Source: Polytrichum commune (lineage: Eukaryota; Streptophyta; Polytrichopsida; Polytrichales; Polytrichaceae). Taken from it: a stretch of 64,000 bases of DNA. The stretch spans positions 37,155,554 through 37,219,553 of the forward strand of contig OX485803.1 of NCBI GenBank assembly GCA_950295325.1, written 5' to 3'. The translations under genes were made by a program, and so were the position numbers. Below, in pieces: positions 21,481 to 34,128 of the stretch; within the stretch, counting starts at the first letter, position 1; the number at the start of each line of letters is the position of its first letter. Under the pieces are notes generated by a model. That model worked only from the letters and a program-made list of their open reading frames with translations, made no database searches and was not told the DNA's origin.

Positions 21481-22453
21481 TGTCGCACCCCTTGCTAGGT
21501 CCCTTAATAATCTTGCCAATTTTCCTTTCTAGCAAAGGTTACGAGCGCTAACCCTTCGCATACCGCCATGCTAATGGTTAGCTCCTCTTACCCCGGACCA
21601 CATAGTTCATAGAAGGGGAACCAACCCTCCTACTTTGCTTTCGGGACTCACCCCTTAATCGGTAACCCATTTCTTTGATGTGGACTTCCATCCATGGAAG
21701 TCCAATCCTATGTTGATCATCGTGTTGCCGGAGCAACACTACAACAACCCGAACCATACTAGGCAACTATGGCCTCACAATGGGCCAATGCCCATGGAGG
21801 CCGTGCCGTTCGGCCTCGGGTGGGTGAGGCCACACCACCTCACCCATATAAGCCTCTAGGACTCTATGCGGGGCCCCTACCCCACCGTCAACCAACCTCT
21901 TGTCTCTCTACCAAGAGTTGGGGCCAAGTGGACATTTTCCCTTAGCCGCTGGGCCTAGAAGCCCCCACAGCTTCAGACCATCATAACTTCCTTGTATGAT
22001 GTCTGATCATAACAACCAACCACTCCATCCTCATCTACGCTTCACGTAGATGCCGATGGACTCCTCACTTGCCCCATTCGGGCAAGTGGTGAGGAAGTTA
22101 TGCCTGTTTGAACCTTGGCAGTCCCGGGAATCACTCCCAGGCACTGCTGTACCAGGGCGCTGTCCCGGGACAGCGCCCCACTCAAATGGCCATAACTCCT
22201 AGCTCACACCTCCGATTGAGGTGTTCTTGAGCATTCTAGAATCACCACGCCATGAGCTACGCATATCTCATGGCCTTACCCTTGTGCCTCCTAGTCTCCG
22301 TGGGTGGGAGGCGTTCCCAACGCCCGGGGCCCTCACCCACACTAGGATCACTTGGGCCCTCTCACCAATGGCGCCACAAGTCCCGGGTGTCACTCCGGGG
22401 TCCCCCTTGTGCCCATGGTGTTTCGGGCACTCCTCATGGAGAGGTGCGCGACA
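21481..22453 (-). repeat. A3 3' LTR
   Basis: 973 bp. Preceded on the minus strand by the polypurine tract GGTGGGGGTGAG (22454-22465). Confidence 0.95.
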
Positions 22454-23249
22454 CTCACCCCCACCAAACGGAGTCGATGCCCTCATCGACTATACTTGTA
22501 GTCGGCACACCAATTCTCAAGTTGCCATCCTCTATGGTGCGGCATTGTGTTTACCTTAGGGCACGACCCCCACAATGCATCTTCAAATTTGGCATAGTCC
22601 CAAAGGTGTCGTTCCTAGGTGGTCCGTTAGCGACTTTGGATCTCTCATCCAAGGACCTAACCTATACTAGACCCACCTACTTCGGGACTCACATGGGTTG
22701 CCCCTCCTTTGGGGCCTCCCCCGTTAGGCTCCACTAGCCTAACGTGACACATCTAGGCGAGACCTCAACGCTTCCACTAAGTTGTCTCGGTTGCAACTCC
22801 GAGATGGCTTTCCATTGTTAAGCCACGCCTCGATCGCACAGGGGTGATGCCAAGTCCCGCCCGACTCGGTTCCCACTTTGCTCTTTCGAGACATGGGTTC
22901 ATGACTCCCATGCGCCAACTCTCGTTAGCTCGCGGGTAGCACTTTTATGAGCACGCGCCATCACCTTGTCCCCGCCCGGACAAGCCCACTGCTAAGAGGT
23001 TTCTTGGTTTTATCCAAGGCCCCTCCAAGCCATGGCCCCCAATTACTCGGCTTACCCAACCTAGTTTGGCATGTCTATTCCCCCTCTTCCATTAACCAAG
23101 CACAAGTACAAGACTAGGACCTCATCTCATACTTTTCTCTTTGCACCACTAAAGTTTGGACTTTATTCCCTCAAGCCAAAGAACAAGTTCATGTTGTGGA
23201 GCAATTAACCTCGAAGCTAAGTGTGCTACTAGCGTCTCTCCCCCACTAA

Positions 23250-26200
23250 AGGAGATTGATGTCCTCATCAATGCCTACGCTTCATTTTATTGGAATCCTT
23301 AGCCTTAGTTTCTTCAAAGTGCTTCACCAATTCATTGGTGTTCACCATGTCTCTTGCCGCTACCCAAACGGCTTCATTCTATCCTCACCATTTCACCAAG
23401 TACTCCTTTGTACATTTTCTTTCATTTTTACTTGGGCTTCCTACACTTGAGGATGGCCTCCTACCTCATGTTCCAAATGACGTCCACAAGGTCGGGAGGT
23501 GGCCTAATCACTTGCTTGTGATCGGGCCACAAGGTGTCGTCCTAAAATGACTTTCGTAATCAGACATGAAATGTCGGATGCACTTTGATGTCCGGCGGTA
23601 ATTCCAACTTATACATGTCCTTGAACACTTGTTCCACAATGGAAAACGAAGCTCCAATTTTGGACATGAACTTTTGAAGTAAGGCCTTTGGGCAAGGTGA
23701 AGTTGTCCACATTCAACAACACCTTATTGGCCCACCTCATACTCCACTTCGCGTCTTCCGGCATTGATTTGCACTCCGTAGCACCTTCGGGCTTTCTCCA
23801 CCAACAACTTGGTCATCTCCAAGACTTGTTTACCATCCTTGGCCAAGTCCTCGCCATCTTGGTTGAACTCTAGTGTTGAATGTGCCCCCTCGAGAGCTAG
23901 GTTAATAGGTTGGAGCGCATCCACTCCATAAGCCACCACGAAAGACCACCCCTTGGTAGCCAAGTGCGTGGCTACATTGCAATTACACTCCGCTCGACCC
24001 ACATAGTCCGCCCAATCTCCTTGGTCCGCCCCCACCAAGTTCCTCAAGTATTGCTTCAAGACTCCATTCACACGCTCCGTTTTCCCATCCATTTGGGAAT
24101 GCAAGGCCGTGCTAAACCTTAGTTTCATTCCGACCTCCTTAGAGAAATGCATTGAAAATGCACTTGTGAACTTTGGATCTTGATCCCACACAATCACTCT
24201 TGGCAACCCGTGGTGCCTCAACCATCCTTTGAGAAAAGGCTATGCGGTCTCCAACGCGGTGGCGGTTCCCACAATCGGCACCATGTGTGCCAACTTGGCA
24301 AACCGCTCTACCATCAACAAGATGGCATCATATCCATGTGACTCCGGCAAACTTGTGATCAAATCCATGCACATAGTATGCCATGGCCCCGACGGGATAG
24401 GCAACGGTTGCAAGAAACCGCCTTGCTTTTGATAAGAGGCTCGGTTCACTTGGCACTTTGTTCACGCCTTCACAAAGTGGGTTATATTCTCTTTTATGCA
24501 CCGCCAATGGTACCTCTTTGACACCATTCTATGGCAGCTTTTTCTTTCTCCTCTATGGCCGGCAATAAGACTATCATATTCCTCCTTCAAAACCGATAGC
24601 CTCAACTTGCCTTGTGTCACATACACCCAACTTTGCTTGCACTTGAACAATCCGTCCACCAACTTAACCTCTTTGAGCACCTTGCTCTTGCGAAGCTCAC
24701 CTAAAAGCTTTTGTGCTTTGGGATAGTTAATTTACCCCTCCCGTATCTTGCATCACAAGTTTCCTTCGCCGGCACACATTAGCCACAAGGTTTGGATGGT
24801 TCTCATTGCTTGGAACTCTTCCGGTCTACTTCGCGCATCCGGCACCACATTTCCGCGGTCCGGTTTGTGGATCAAATCCACGTTCATAAGCGCCAAACTA
24901 TCATGCCACCGCAATGACTTGGCGCTCACTTGCGCTTGAATGTCAAAATTCTTTTAGGACACATTGTCCTTGTAGACCTTTACTTTGTGCGACCCCAACT
25001 AGTGTCGCCACATCTTCAAGCAATGCACTACCGCAAAGAAGTTATTTGTCATGAGGTGGTTGTCTTCTTTGACAACCATCGAGCTTCATGCTCGCATATG
25101 CAATGGCCATCTATCTTACATCAACAATCCGCCATTGGCAACGTCATTCACCCCCGTATGCACCTCAAAAGGTTTGTCAAGCTCCGCGACCTTGAGCACG
25201 GGCGGCGAAGAGAACTTGGTCTTAAGCTCTCCAAAGACTCGTGACAAATATCATCCCACTCTTGGGATAGCCATTTCTTCCACAAGTCGAACCATCGAGC
25301 TTCATGCTCTCATATGCAATGGCCATCCATCTTGCATTAACATCCGCCAATGGTAAAGTCACTCGCCCCCCGTATGCACCTCAAAAGGTTTTTTCAAGCT
25401 CCGCGAACTTGAACACGGGTGGTAAAGAGGAACTTGGTCTTAAGCTCCTCAAAGACTTGGTGGCAAGGCTCATCCCATTCTTGGGATAGCCATTTCTTGC
25501 ACAAGTTGGACAAGCTTCTACAACCATGGAGCTTAATACTCCTATAAGCAATGGTCATCCATCTTGGATCAACATCCGCCAATGGTAAAGTCCTTCGCCT
25601 TCATGTGCACCTCAACATGCTCATGAAAACCCGGAAACTTAACCACATGTTGTGAAGAGAAGTTACTCTTGAGCTCCCCAAAGGCTTGGTGACAAGGCTT
25701 ATCCCACTCTTGGGATAGCCATTTTTTCCAACATGTTGACTAAGGTTCTAGCAACCTTAGAAAAACCATGAATGAAATGGTGGTAATAGTTGTCTAAGCC
25801 AACAAATGACCTAAGCTTTTTTCTTGAATCAAGGGCCAATTCTCTTCTTGGATTGCCTTGACATTCTTCATGTTCGTCCACCAACTTCCTTTGTCACCAC
25901 ATACCTCAAGAACTCAATCTCTCGTTGAGCAAAGTTATTTTTCACTTCTTGGCGGTAACTTTTTGGGCAACACATTGGTGAATACATCCTTGTATCTCAC
26001 CAACATCCCACCAATGTGGTTTGGAGGAGGCCCATCTTTCCTAACCTCCCCATTCATTCCTTGGAGTTGCTCCAATCGAACCACGACCATTATGTTTTCT
26101 ATTTTTCATTTGGTCCATTAAGACCAAATTCAACTTGGGTCCTCCTACCATAGGAATCCTTGTCAATTTGAACTTCAATTCTTTGCCATTATGACACATC

Positions 26201-27510
26201 ATAATGCACCGCAAGCTCACCGGCTTGCACCTCACATCTATCATGTGAGTTTCAAAGTAGGCAGCCTTCACAATGACATGCATTTCATCTATTTCACATG
26301 GTGTGAAATTTTGACAAAAATCCAATGTCCCACATTGAAAGGTTACATGCATCGCGGCCTCCTTTGTCTCATGCGGTTTGCCCTTTCCAAACCGCACCTT
26401 GGTGGGCTTGCCCGCTCTATCAATCGGCAAGCCCCAACTTCCTTGTGAGTTTTGGGCTCAAGAAGGAGTGGTAGCCTCTTTGTCAACACATGAGACATTT
26501 CTCCCATTCATTGAGCCTCAAGGTACAAAAGATTTGGCCTTGGCTTAAGGCTTCTAGCCTTGGCCACAATGCCATCGTCTTACATTCGGTCCTCGGCAAC
26601 TTGGCTTGGCTTGGTCCGCAAAGCCAACTTTAAACATTTTGTCCGCGGGACAAATTGGTTTGGTGGCACAAAACCAATTTCTAATAGTTTGTCCGCAAAA
26701 CAAACATGTTTTGCCTTGGTAGCACAAAGCCACCTTCCCACACTCCGTCCGCGGCACAAACATGAATTGCCTTGGTAGGACAAACCCACCTCCCAACATT
26801 CCGTCCGCGGCACAAGTATGATTTGCTTTGGAAGCATAAAGCCACCTTTCAACATTCCGTCCGCGGCTCCAACATGTTTTGCCTAAGTAAAATGGACCAA
26901 ACAATTTGCACTCATTTCTTTGGGACCTACTTTGGCTAAAGCCACTTGTGGTGATGCGTCGCCAAACTTCTCTTTGGGACCATTGTCTTCAATGCTCTTG
27001 CAAACTTGATGGTCCCCACCATGTCCTCAAGAGGCCTTAGGGACTTAAACAAGGCATCCACCACCTGCTTTTAAAACCCCACCTAAAAGGATGCATTTCT
27101 AAGAAAGTTCGTCCATTTTAGGTGTATCCTTCATTTGTGCGTTTGAATAGCGCACATAGGCCTTAAGAGGCCCCGGGTGCCTCATTAGCACCAAATTCAT
27201 TCCAACATCAATACCTTCCAAGCATTTCGAATTGGAATTTCAATCCAACATTAATGCCCTCCAAGGTTTTGGGTGCATTCGGTATTCTAGGCCCCAAATG
27301 TTTTTTTTGAGGTGTGCGGGAGCCCTTTCAAAGGACTCCACCATTTTCCTTACTAAATCCACCATCATGCCCACCATTGTCATTAGAACTAATGGTATGG
27401 CCAAATTCCATTTACACATGATCTTTGTTCCAATTTGAGCCTTACAACCTTTTGGAAAACCCGGGCTCACCATAATAACCCTCAGGTTTGATAGCCATGT
27501 CTCCCTCAAA
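23250..27510 (-). pseudogene. gag-pol: A3 gag, protease, RT tail, RNase H, integrase, chromodomain remnants
   Basis: On the minus strand: gag start remnant 27240-27509; 56-bp repeats with GTCCGC at 26641, 26691, 26747, 26803 and 26859; protease-region remnant 26041-26430 (AGKPTKVRFGKGKPHETKE). The RT deletion join is near 25930-25955, followed by the RT C-terminal piece 25699-25884 (SFVGLDNYYHHFIHGFSKVA). Three ~229-bp repeats follow (GGGATA at 25264, 25493, 25712). Integrase is at 23724-24449, with the chromodomain remnant near 23256-23550. Not translatable as a whole. Confidence 0.88.
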
Positions 27511-27530
27511 GTGCTAGCTCAAAATATTGG

Positions 27531-28523
27531 AACCCTGCTCTGATACCAAGTGTCGCAACCCTTGCTAGGTCCCTTAATAATCTTGCCAATTTTCCTTTCT
27601 AGCAAAGGTTACGAGCGCTAACCCTTCGCATACCGCCATGCTAATGGTTAGCTCCTCTTACCCCGGACCACATAGTTCATAGAAGGGGAACCAACCCTCC
27701 TACTTTGCTTTCGGGACTCACCCCTTAATCGGTAACCCATTTCTTTGATGTGGACTTCCATCCATGGAAGTCCAATCCTATGTTGATCATCGTGTTGCCG
27801 GAGCAACACTACAACAACCCGAACCATACTAGGCAACTATGGCCTCACAATGGGCCAATGCCCATGGAGGCCGTGCCGTTCGGCCTCGGGTGGGTGAGGC
27901 CACACCACCTCACCCATATAAGCCTCTAGGACTCTATGCGGGGCCCCTACCCCACCGTCAACCAACCTCTTGTCTCTCTACCAAGAGTTGGGGCCAAGTG
28001 GACATTTTCCCTTAGCCGCTGGGCCTAGAAGCCCCCACAGCTTCAGACCATCATAACTTCCTTGTATGATGTCTGATCATAACAACCAACCACTCCATCC
28101 TCATCTACGCTTCACGTAGATGCCGATGGACTCCTCACTTGCCCCATTCGGGCAAGTGGTGAGGAAGTTATGCCTGTTTGAACCTTGGCAGTCCCGGGAA
28201 TCACTCCCAGGCACTGCTGTACCAGGGCGCTGTCCCGGGACAGCGCCCCACTCAAATGGCCATAACTCCTAGCTCACACCTCCGATTGAGGTGTTCTTGA
28301 GCATTCTAGAATCACCACGCCATGAGCTACGCATATCTCATGGCCTTACCCTTGTGCCTCCTAGTCTCCGTGGGTGGGAGGCGTTCCCAACGCCCGGGGC
28401 CCTCACCCACACTAGGATCACTTGGGCCCTCTCACCAATGGCGCCACAAGTCCCGGGTGTCACTCCGGGGTCCCCCTTGTGCCCATGGTGTTTCGGGCAC
28501 TCCTCATGGAGAGGTGCGCGACA
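27531..28523 (-). repeat. A3 primer-binding site (27531-27548) and 5' LTR (27551-28523)
   Basis: The minus strand reads TGGTATCAGAGCAGGGTT 2 nt after the LTR. The LTR hairpin is in the C-G form with 9-bp arms (CACTTGCCC/GGGCAAGTG). Confidence 0.95.
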
Positions 28524-29520
28524 GCGTAGGGTATTGATCAGCTTGGGCCGGGGCAGGGAGTTCAGCCATGGATGAGGCAACATTGGAGAAGTCGCCGAAG
28601 AGTCTTCTGGGTGACACATCTTGACGCTGCTGAAGTTGGAATCCCCCTTCTTCAAGGGCCAGAACCTCCTGCAGAGTGAGGTTTGTCCCAGTGAGGCCAG
28701 GCCAGACGTCCGGGACATCCGGACGGTGTTGCACCCACTTCCTCCTGGTGCCTTTGACACATCTCTCGATGTCGTCGTTGCAGAAGAAGAACTGTGTCAA
28801 GAATTCCTTGTTCTTCTTGTAGTCGCGCATGTAGCCAGTGTATGTAAGAGCTGGAGTGCTTTTACCGTGCCGAACGATCTTCTGTGTGCACTTGGTCTTT
28901 ATGCGAGCTTGCATGGCGAAGCAGGCCTTGGCAGAAGTCTTGGGCAGTCTAGAAATGTGCCACTTGGAGACATCGCAGTGGGTCTCCTGAATGTTATTGA
29001 CGTGGGTGACCTGTTGTGGAATCGATTTCTCGGGGGATTGTGTTAGGGGCAGGTCTGATGGTGTGGAGGAATCAGTACGTGCCTTGGTAGACCTAGTGCT
29101 CACTCGTGGATGAGAGAAGCTGACCTTGTCGGGTCTATGTGAATCCTGCTCAGAACCAGGGGGCATATCAAGTTTGCGCTTGGTGGTGCCAAAGACCTCC
29201 TCTCCTTCGAGTTGGGGTTTGCGGGTGCACCAATGCTCTGCTCCAGGCATGTGCTCCAGTGCTGCAGCAATTCTCTTGGCGTCACCGGATCGTTGTGCAG
29301 CACGAAGGCGGAGTTCTTCTTTTCCTGGGCCAGTACCAGAGCGATCACCCTTCAAGTAGGCGTAGTAGTTCGTACATTGCATGAACGCCCTCATGAAATC
29401 ATCCACGGTCGCAACATATAGATCAGAGCCACGGTTTCCAGACTGCTGAAGCCATTTGTTATGGACTGTCTCGGAGAGGTTGCACGATGGCATCTCTGCC
29501 AACTCAGAATCTGTGAAATT
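28524..29520 (-). pseudogene. Gene 1, second exon, upstream part
   Basis: Begins after the acceptor TTTCTCTCAG at 29521 with NFTDSELAEMPSCNL, in phase 0. About 332 codons: a region resembling the helical part after the DDE core (FMRAFMQCTNYYAY), a Ser/Pro-rich acidic linker, then CFAMQARIKTKCTQK and FFFCNDDIERCVKG, with a Cys pair of unknown role. It is cut by A3 at codon ~1033 and continues at 21475. Confidence 0.75.
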
Positions 29521-29676
29521 CTGAGAGAAATCAATAAAATGTAGTGAGTACGCTTTGTACAAAAACAGGGTGAAAGCCTAAACTGACACCAAAAAACCAA
29601 ACCAAAAAAACAAAAAAAAATCCAAAAAAAAAGTTCAAACCAAAAAGCGAAACACACACTGTGGGTGGGTACTCAC
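29521..29676 (-). other. Gene 1 intron (156 bp)
   Basis: Donor GTGAGTACC after ...FMQL; acceptor TTTCTCTCAG. It contains a long T-rich run on the minus strand (pyrimidine tract). The phase is 0 on both sides and the joined frame is open, which supports a true intron. Confidence 0.8.
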
Positions 29677-29956
29677 TAGTTGCATGAAACCACCCCATTG
29701 ACGGTAACGAAAGTGCCAGAATGCAAGCCATGTATCAAGGTCCTTGATTCCTTCCTCGGATGCAGCTCCAGAGGAAAGCCACCAAGCCCGGATGGCAAGA
29801 TAACGGGACTCGGACTGCTCGGGAGTCTTGGCATCTTTGTACTGCTTGCATAACAACTTGTGTTGCTGTTGGAGGTCGGGCTTGATGTGGGTGGCGGTGT
29901 GGCGCTCCATAGACACTGTCCAATGCAATAGACATGTCCTCTCGCGAGACTCCATA
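29677..29956 (-). pseudogene. Gene 1, first-exon end after E insertion
   Basis: Joined to 51251 it reads ...GDPKVPMESRERTCLLHW, keeping frame exactly. Contains CLLHWTVSMERHTA and SESRYLAIRAWW, corresponding to the C-x-x-H/W element and following helix of MULE-type transposases. Ends at the donor at 29676. Confidence 0.78.
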
Positions 29957-30918
29957 TGTCGCGCACCTCTCCATGAGGAGTGCCCGCAACACCATGGGCA
30001 CAAGGGGGACCCCGGAGTGACACCCGGGACTTGTGACGCCATTGGTGAGAGGGACCAAGTGATCCTAAGGTGGGTGAGGGCCCCGGGCGTTTAGAACGCC
30101 TCCCACCCACAAAGACTAGGAGTCATGAGGGTAAAGCCTTAAGCTATGAGTAGCTTATGGCGTCCCGATTCTAGAATGCTAAAGAACACCTCAATCTGAG
30201 GTGTGAGCTAGGAGATATGGCACTTTGAGTGGGATGCTGTCCCGGGACAGCGCCCTGGAACAGCAGGGGCCTGGGAGTGGCTCCCGGGACTGCAAAGGTT
30301 TAAACAGGCATAACTTCCTCAATACTTGCCCGAATAGGGCAAGTGAGGTGTCCATAGGGATCTACGTGAAATGTAGATGACGATAGAGTGGTTGGTTGTT
30401 AGATTCAGAGACCGCACGTGGAAGTTATGAAGGTCTGAAGCTGCAGGGAGGCTTCTAGACCCAGCGGCTAAGGGAAAATGTCTACTTGGCCCCAACTCTT
30501 GGTAGAGAGACAAAAGGGATGTTGACGGTGGGGGAGGGGCCCCGCCAAAAGTCCTAGAGGCTTATATGGGTGAGGCGGCTTTGCCGACCGACCCCCCCCC
30601 GGAGCATACTTGGCAATGTGCTCCGGGTGGTTGTAGTGTTGTCCTAGCAACACTATGACCAAGTAGGGAGTGGACTTCCATGGATGGAAGTCCACCTTAG
30701 CGATGGGTTACCTACTAAGGGGAAAGAGTCCCGAATGCATGTGTAGGAGGGTTTGGTGACCAAATATGGGATTGAAGGTCCGCGGTTTTGGGAGCTAACC
30801 ATGCATGTGCGTGGGATGTGCAGGTTAGCGCTCGGGACACTTGCTAGAGTTGGAAAGCGATTGAGCTAAGTGGAGAAAAACTAGCAAGGGTCGCGACACG
30901 TGGTATCAGAGCAGGGTT
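29957..30918 (+). repeat. E 5' LTR (29957-30898) and primer-binding site (30901-30918)
   Basis: The LTR belongs to a subfamily clearly distinct from A1-D (for example GTGCCCGCAACACC for GTGCCCGAAACACC, and a run of Cs near 30590-30600). The TATA-like CTTATATGGG is at 30561-30570. PBS TGGTATCAGAGCAGGGTT. The gag ATG follows only 30 bp after the PBS. Confidence 0.95.
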
Positions 30919-30948
30919 TCGTCTTTGAGCTAGCACTTTGAAGGAGAG

Positions 30949-32838
30949 ATGGCTACCAAACGTGCGGGTAACGATGGTGAGGCGGGGACTTCTAAAAAGT
31001 TGCGACGCTCAAAACGGAACAAAGATCATGTTGAAGAGGATGTTGACCCCGCCATTGAGTCTATTAACAATGGTGGGGATGATGGTGCAACCGGTGAGGA
31101 AGTGGAGGAGTCCCTAGAAAGGGGTCCCGAAAACCTCGAAGAAAATTCGGGGGCTAGACTTCCAAATGCGCCCGAAAGCTTGGAAGGTGGTGATGTTGGA
31201 TTAAAATTCCAACTCAAAATGCTTGAGTTCATGGACTCCGTGAATCAAGAGCTCAAGCGTGTCAAGGACGAGAGAGCTCGCCAAGATAAAATGATCGAGC
31301 TCCTTATGATGCAAGGGGCTAGGCCTTCTTCTTCAACAAAGAAGTTGGCCAAGGTAAATATGCCAAGTACCTTTTCGGGGCTTGGTAAGGCAAGAAAGGT
31401 CAAAGAATTTTTATTGGAAATGGACAACTACTACGATGTCCAAAGGCCCGATGAAGACGACAAGGTCTCCATAGCGGTGACCTTTTTGAAAGACCATGCG
31501 CTCCAATGGTGGACGAGCAAAAAAGAACAAGAGCCCGAGTTGGTGGCAAACTTGACTTGGGTCGGCTTCAAGGAATTGCTTGTTGATAGGTTCACGCCGG
31601 AGTACCAAGAATTGCGGGAGGGAATGAACTTGGTGCAAATGAGGCACACGGGGTCCCTTAAGGCCTATGTGCGCGATTTTAACGCCCAAATGAATGCTAC
31701 ACCTAAGATGGATGAATTTGCCAAGAGATGCATTTTCTTAGGTGGCTTACAAAAGTGGGTGGTAGACGCCTTGTTCAAGTTTCCAAAGCTTCCCGAGGAC
31801 GTGGCGGGGATCATTAAGATCGCAGAGAGAATTGAAGCCGACGGCCCCGAAAGAAAGTCAAGCGGCCCCGCACAACAAAGCGGCTCGAGTCGAAATATGT
31901 CTCGAGGCAAAGAGCGCAAGAAATTTGGGCCATCCAACCATTTCAAAGGACAACCCGACGGGACAAATTCCACCAAGGGTGGCTACCAAGGAGGAAAACC
32001 ACCCAATGTAGGAATTAAAGGAGGCGACATGAAGGACAAGCGGTGCCACAAATGTGGCAAACTTGGTCATTTTCAAGCGGCGTGCCCCGACAACAAGGTG
32101 AGTGTCAAGACAAATCGTGGTTGTACCGCCGACCAAATGCTAGAAGGTGGCTTTGTGGCCAAGGCTAGTAGCCTTAAGCCAAGGCCAAGTCTTTTGTTCC
32201 TTGAAGCCGAAATCAATGGTCGGAATGTCTCATGCTTGGTTGATACAGGGGCAACGCACTCCTTCATGAGCCCGAAACTTGCGAAGGAATTGGGCTTGCC
32301 AACGGGTAGAGCGGGCAAGCCCATTAACGTGCGGTTCGCAAAGGGCGAGCCGCATGAGACGAAGGAGGTAGCGTTGAACGTGAACTTAAAGTGTGGGACG
32401 TTGGAGTTTAAGGAGAATTTCACACTTTGTGAAATGGATGAGGTGGACCTCATTTTGGGGGACACCTTCTTCGAGACTCACACGGTGGATGTGAGGCGCA
32501 AGCCGGTGCGGCTTGTAGTTTGTCGTAATGGCAAGGAAATGACTTTAAAGTTGACGAGGACTCCTATGGCGGGAGGAGGCAAGTTGAATTTGGTCTCGAT
32601 AGACCGAATGTCCAAAGTACAAATGGTTGTGGTGGTCCGAATGGAGCAACACCAAAGAACTCACGAGGAGGCTAAAACCGATGGGCCTCCTCCAAAGCAC
32701 ATTCGCGATGTATTAGGGAGGTACAAGGATGTACTCACCGACGAGTTGCCCCAACAGTTACCGCCAACGAGAGAAGTCGATCACAAGATCGAGGTGATCC
32801 CGGGTCCGAGCCACCGTCCAAGGCACCTTATCGATTGA
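30949..32838 (+). CDS. gag-pro: E gag-protease polyprotein
   Basis: 629 codons from ATG 30949. Basic N-terminus ([16 protein letters not shown]), acidic linker, coiled-coil-like segment (~residues 85-125), then the retrotransposon gag capsid domain (~140-300, including [14 protein letters not shown] and [12 protein letters not shown]). The CCHC zinc knuckle [14 protein letters not shown] lies near residue 366. An aspartic protease domain has catalytic DTGA near residue 432. Gag would form the particle and bind RNA; the protease would cut the polyprotein. The frame ends early because of a one-base shift near 32798-32803, where the RT frame takes over. It is unlike the fragmented versions in A1-C and seems intact. 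Confidence 0.93.
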   Translation: MATKRAGNDGEAGTSKKLRRSKRNKDHVEEDVDPAIESINNGGDDGATGEEVEESLERGPENLEENSGARLPNAPESLEGGDVGLKFQLKMLEFMDSVNQELKRVKDERARQDKMIELLMMQGARPSSSTKKLAKVNMPSTFSGLGKARKVKEFLLEMDNYYDVQRPDEDDKVSIAVTFLKDHALQWWTSKKEQEPELVANLTWVGFKELLVDRFTPEYQELREGMNLVQMRHTGSLKAYVRDFNAQMNATPKMDEFAKRCIFLGGLQKWVVDALFKFPKLPEDVAGIIKIAERIEADGPERKSSGPAQQSGSSRNMSRGKERKKFGPSNHFKGQPDGTNSTKGGYQGGKPPNVGIKGGDMKDKRCHKCGKLGHFQAACPDNKVSVKTNRGCTADQMLEGGFVAKASSLKPRPSLLFLEAEINGRNVSCLVDTGATHSFMSPKLAKELGLPTGRAGKPINVRFAKGEPHETKEVALNVNLKCGTLEFKENFTLCEMDEVDLILGDTFFETHTVDVRRKPVRLVVCRNGKEMTLKLTRTPMAGGGKLNLVSIDRMSKVQMVVVVRMEQHQRTHEEAKTDGPPPKHIRDVLGRYKDVLTDELPQQLPPTREVDHKIEVIPGPSHRPRHLID

Positions 32839-33156
32839 ACCAAAAAGAGTTGCTAGAATTGAAGAAACAACTCAATGACTTGCTATCAAGAGGTTACATT
32901 AGGCCGAGTAAATCACCATATGGGGCCCCGGTGCTCTTTGTGGATAAAAAAGATGGCAAGCTACGCATGTGCATCGATTATAGGGCCTTGAATAAGGTGA
33001 CTATCAAAAACAACTACCCGCTACCTCGGATTGATGATCTTTTCGACCGATTGGCGGGAGCTAAGTATTTTAGTCGTATTGACTTAAAATCCGGGTATTA
33101 TCAAATTCGAATCGCGAATGAAGATGTTGAAAAGACGGCGTGCCGCACAATGTATG
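32805..33156 (+). pseudogene. pol: E RT, N-terminal part (cut by B)
   Basis: Frame -1 relative to gag. It starts in the usual linker before RT and runs through [41 protein letters not shown] and [15 protein letters not shown], whose D is a catalytic aspartate of the palm. The frame is open up to the B insertion at 33156/33157 and continues without shift at 39991. The gag/pol frame change looks like a single-base loss in CCCGGG rather than a programmed site: no overlap of useful length or slippery heptamer is evident. Confidence 0.9.
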
Positions 33157-34128
33157 TGTCGCAACCCTTGCTAGGTCCCTTAACAATCTTGCCAATTTTT
33201 GTTTCTAGCAAAGGTTACGAGCGCTAACCATTCGCATTCCGTCATGCTAATGGATAGCTCCTCTTACCCCGGACCAATAGTTCATAGGAGGGAACCAACC
33301 CTCCTACTTTGCTTTCGGGACTCACCCCTTAATCGGTAACCCATTTCCCCAATGTGGACTTCCATTCATGGAAGTCCAATCCTATGTTGATCATCGCGTT
33401 GCCGGAGCAACACTACAACAACCCGAAGCATACTAGGCAACTATGGCCTCACAATGGGCCAATGCCAATGGAGGCCGTGCCGTTCGGCCTCGGGTGGGTG
33501 AGGCCACACCACCTCACCCATATAAGCCTCTAGGACTCTACGCGGGGCCCCTACCCCACCGTCAACCAACCTCTTGTCTCTCTACCAAGAGTTGGGGCCA
33601 AGTGGACATTTTCCTTTAGCTGCTGGGCCTAGAACCCCCCAGCAGCTTCAGACCATCATAACTTCCTTGTATGATGTCTGATCATAACAACCAACCACTC
33701 CATCTTCATCTACGTTTCACGTAGATGCCGATGGACTCCTCACTTGCCCCATTCAGGCAAGTCTTGAGGAAGTTATGCCTGTTTGAACCTTGGCAGTCCC
33801 GGGAATCACTCCCAGGCACTGCTGTACCAGGGCGCTGTCCCGGGACAGCACCCCACTCAAATGGCCATAACTCCTAGCTCACCCCTCCGATTGAGGTGAT
33901 CTTGAGCATTCTAGAATCACCACGCCATGAGCTACGCATAGCTCATGGCCTCACCCTCATGCCTCCTAGTCTCCGTGGGTGGGAGGCGTTCCCAACGCCC
34001 GGGGCCCTCACCCACACTAGGATCACTTGGGCCCTCTCACCATCGGCGCCACAAGTCCCGGGTGTCACTCCGGGGTCCCCCTTGTGCCCATGGTGTTTCG
34101 GGCACTCCTCATGGAGAGGTGCGCGACA
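33157..34128 (-). repeat. B 3' LTR
   Basis: 972 bp. Hairpin 1 carries a C/A mismatch (CTTGCCC...AGGCAAG, plus strand) and the U3 palindrome is broken by one base (CAGCACCC). Confidence 0.95.

Larger units (their letters stand above)
21476..28528 (-). mobile_element. Element A3: RT-less gypsy element (minus) in gene 1
   Basis: TSD GCGTA (21476-21480, 28524-28528). The 973-bp LTRs at 21481-22453 and 27551-28523 differ at one site near the terminus (GCACCCC versus GCAACCC). PBS on minus 27531-27548; polypurine tract 22454-22465. Total 7043 bp. It lies in the same orientation as gene 1, inside the exon upstream of the SWIM finger. Confidence 0.95.

Noticed and set aside
28621-29421. Plus-strand open frames opposite gene 1
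   Set aside because: They are antisense to the better supported gene 1 exon, whose frame, intron phase and junctions all agree.
32795-32838. Programmed -1 frameshift between gag and pol in E
   Set aside because: No slippery heptamer or downstream pseudoknot apparent, and the local sequence fits a single-base loss in CCCGGG.
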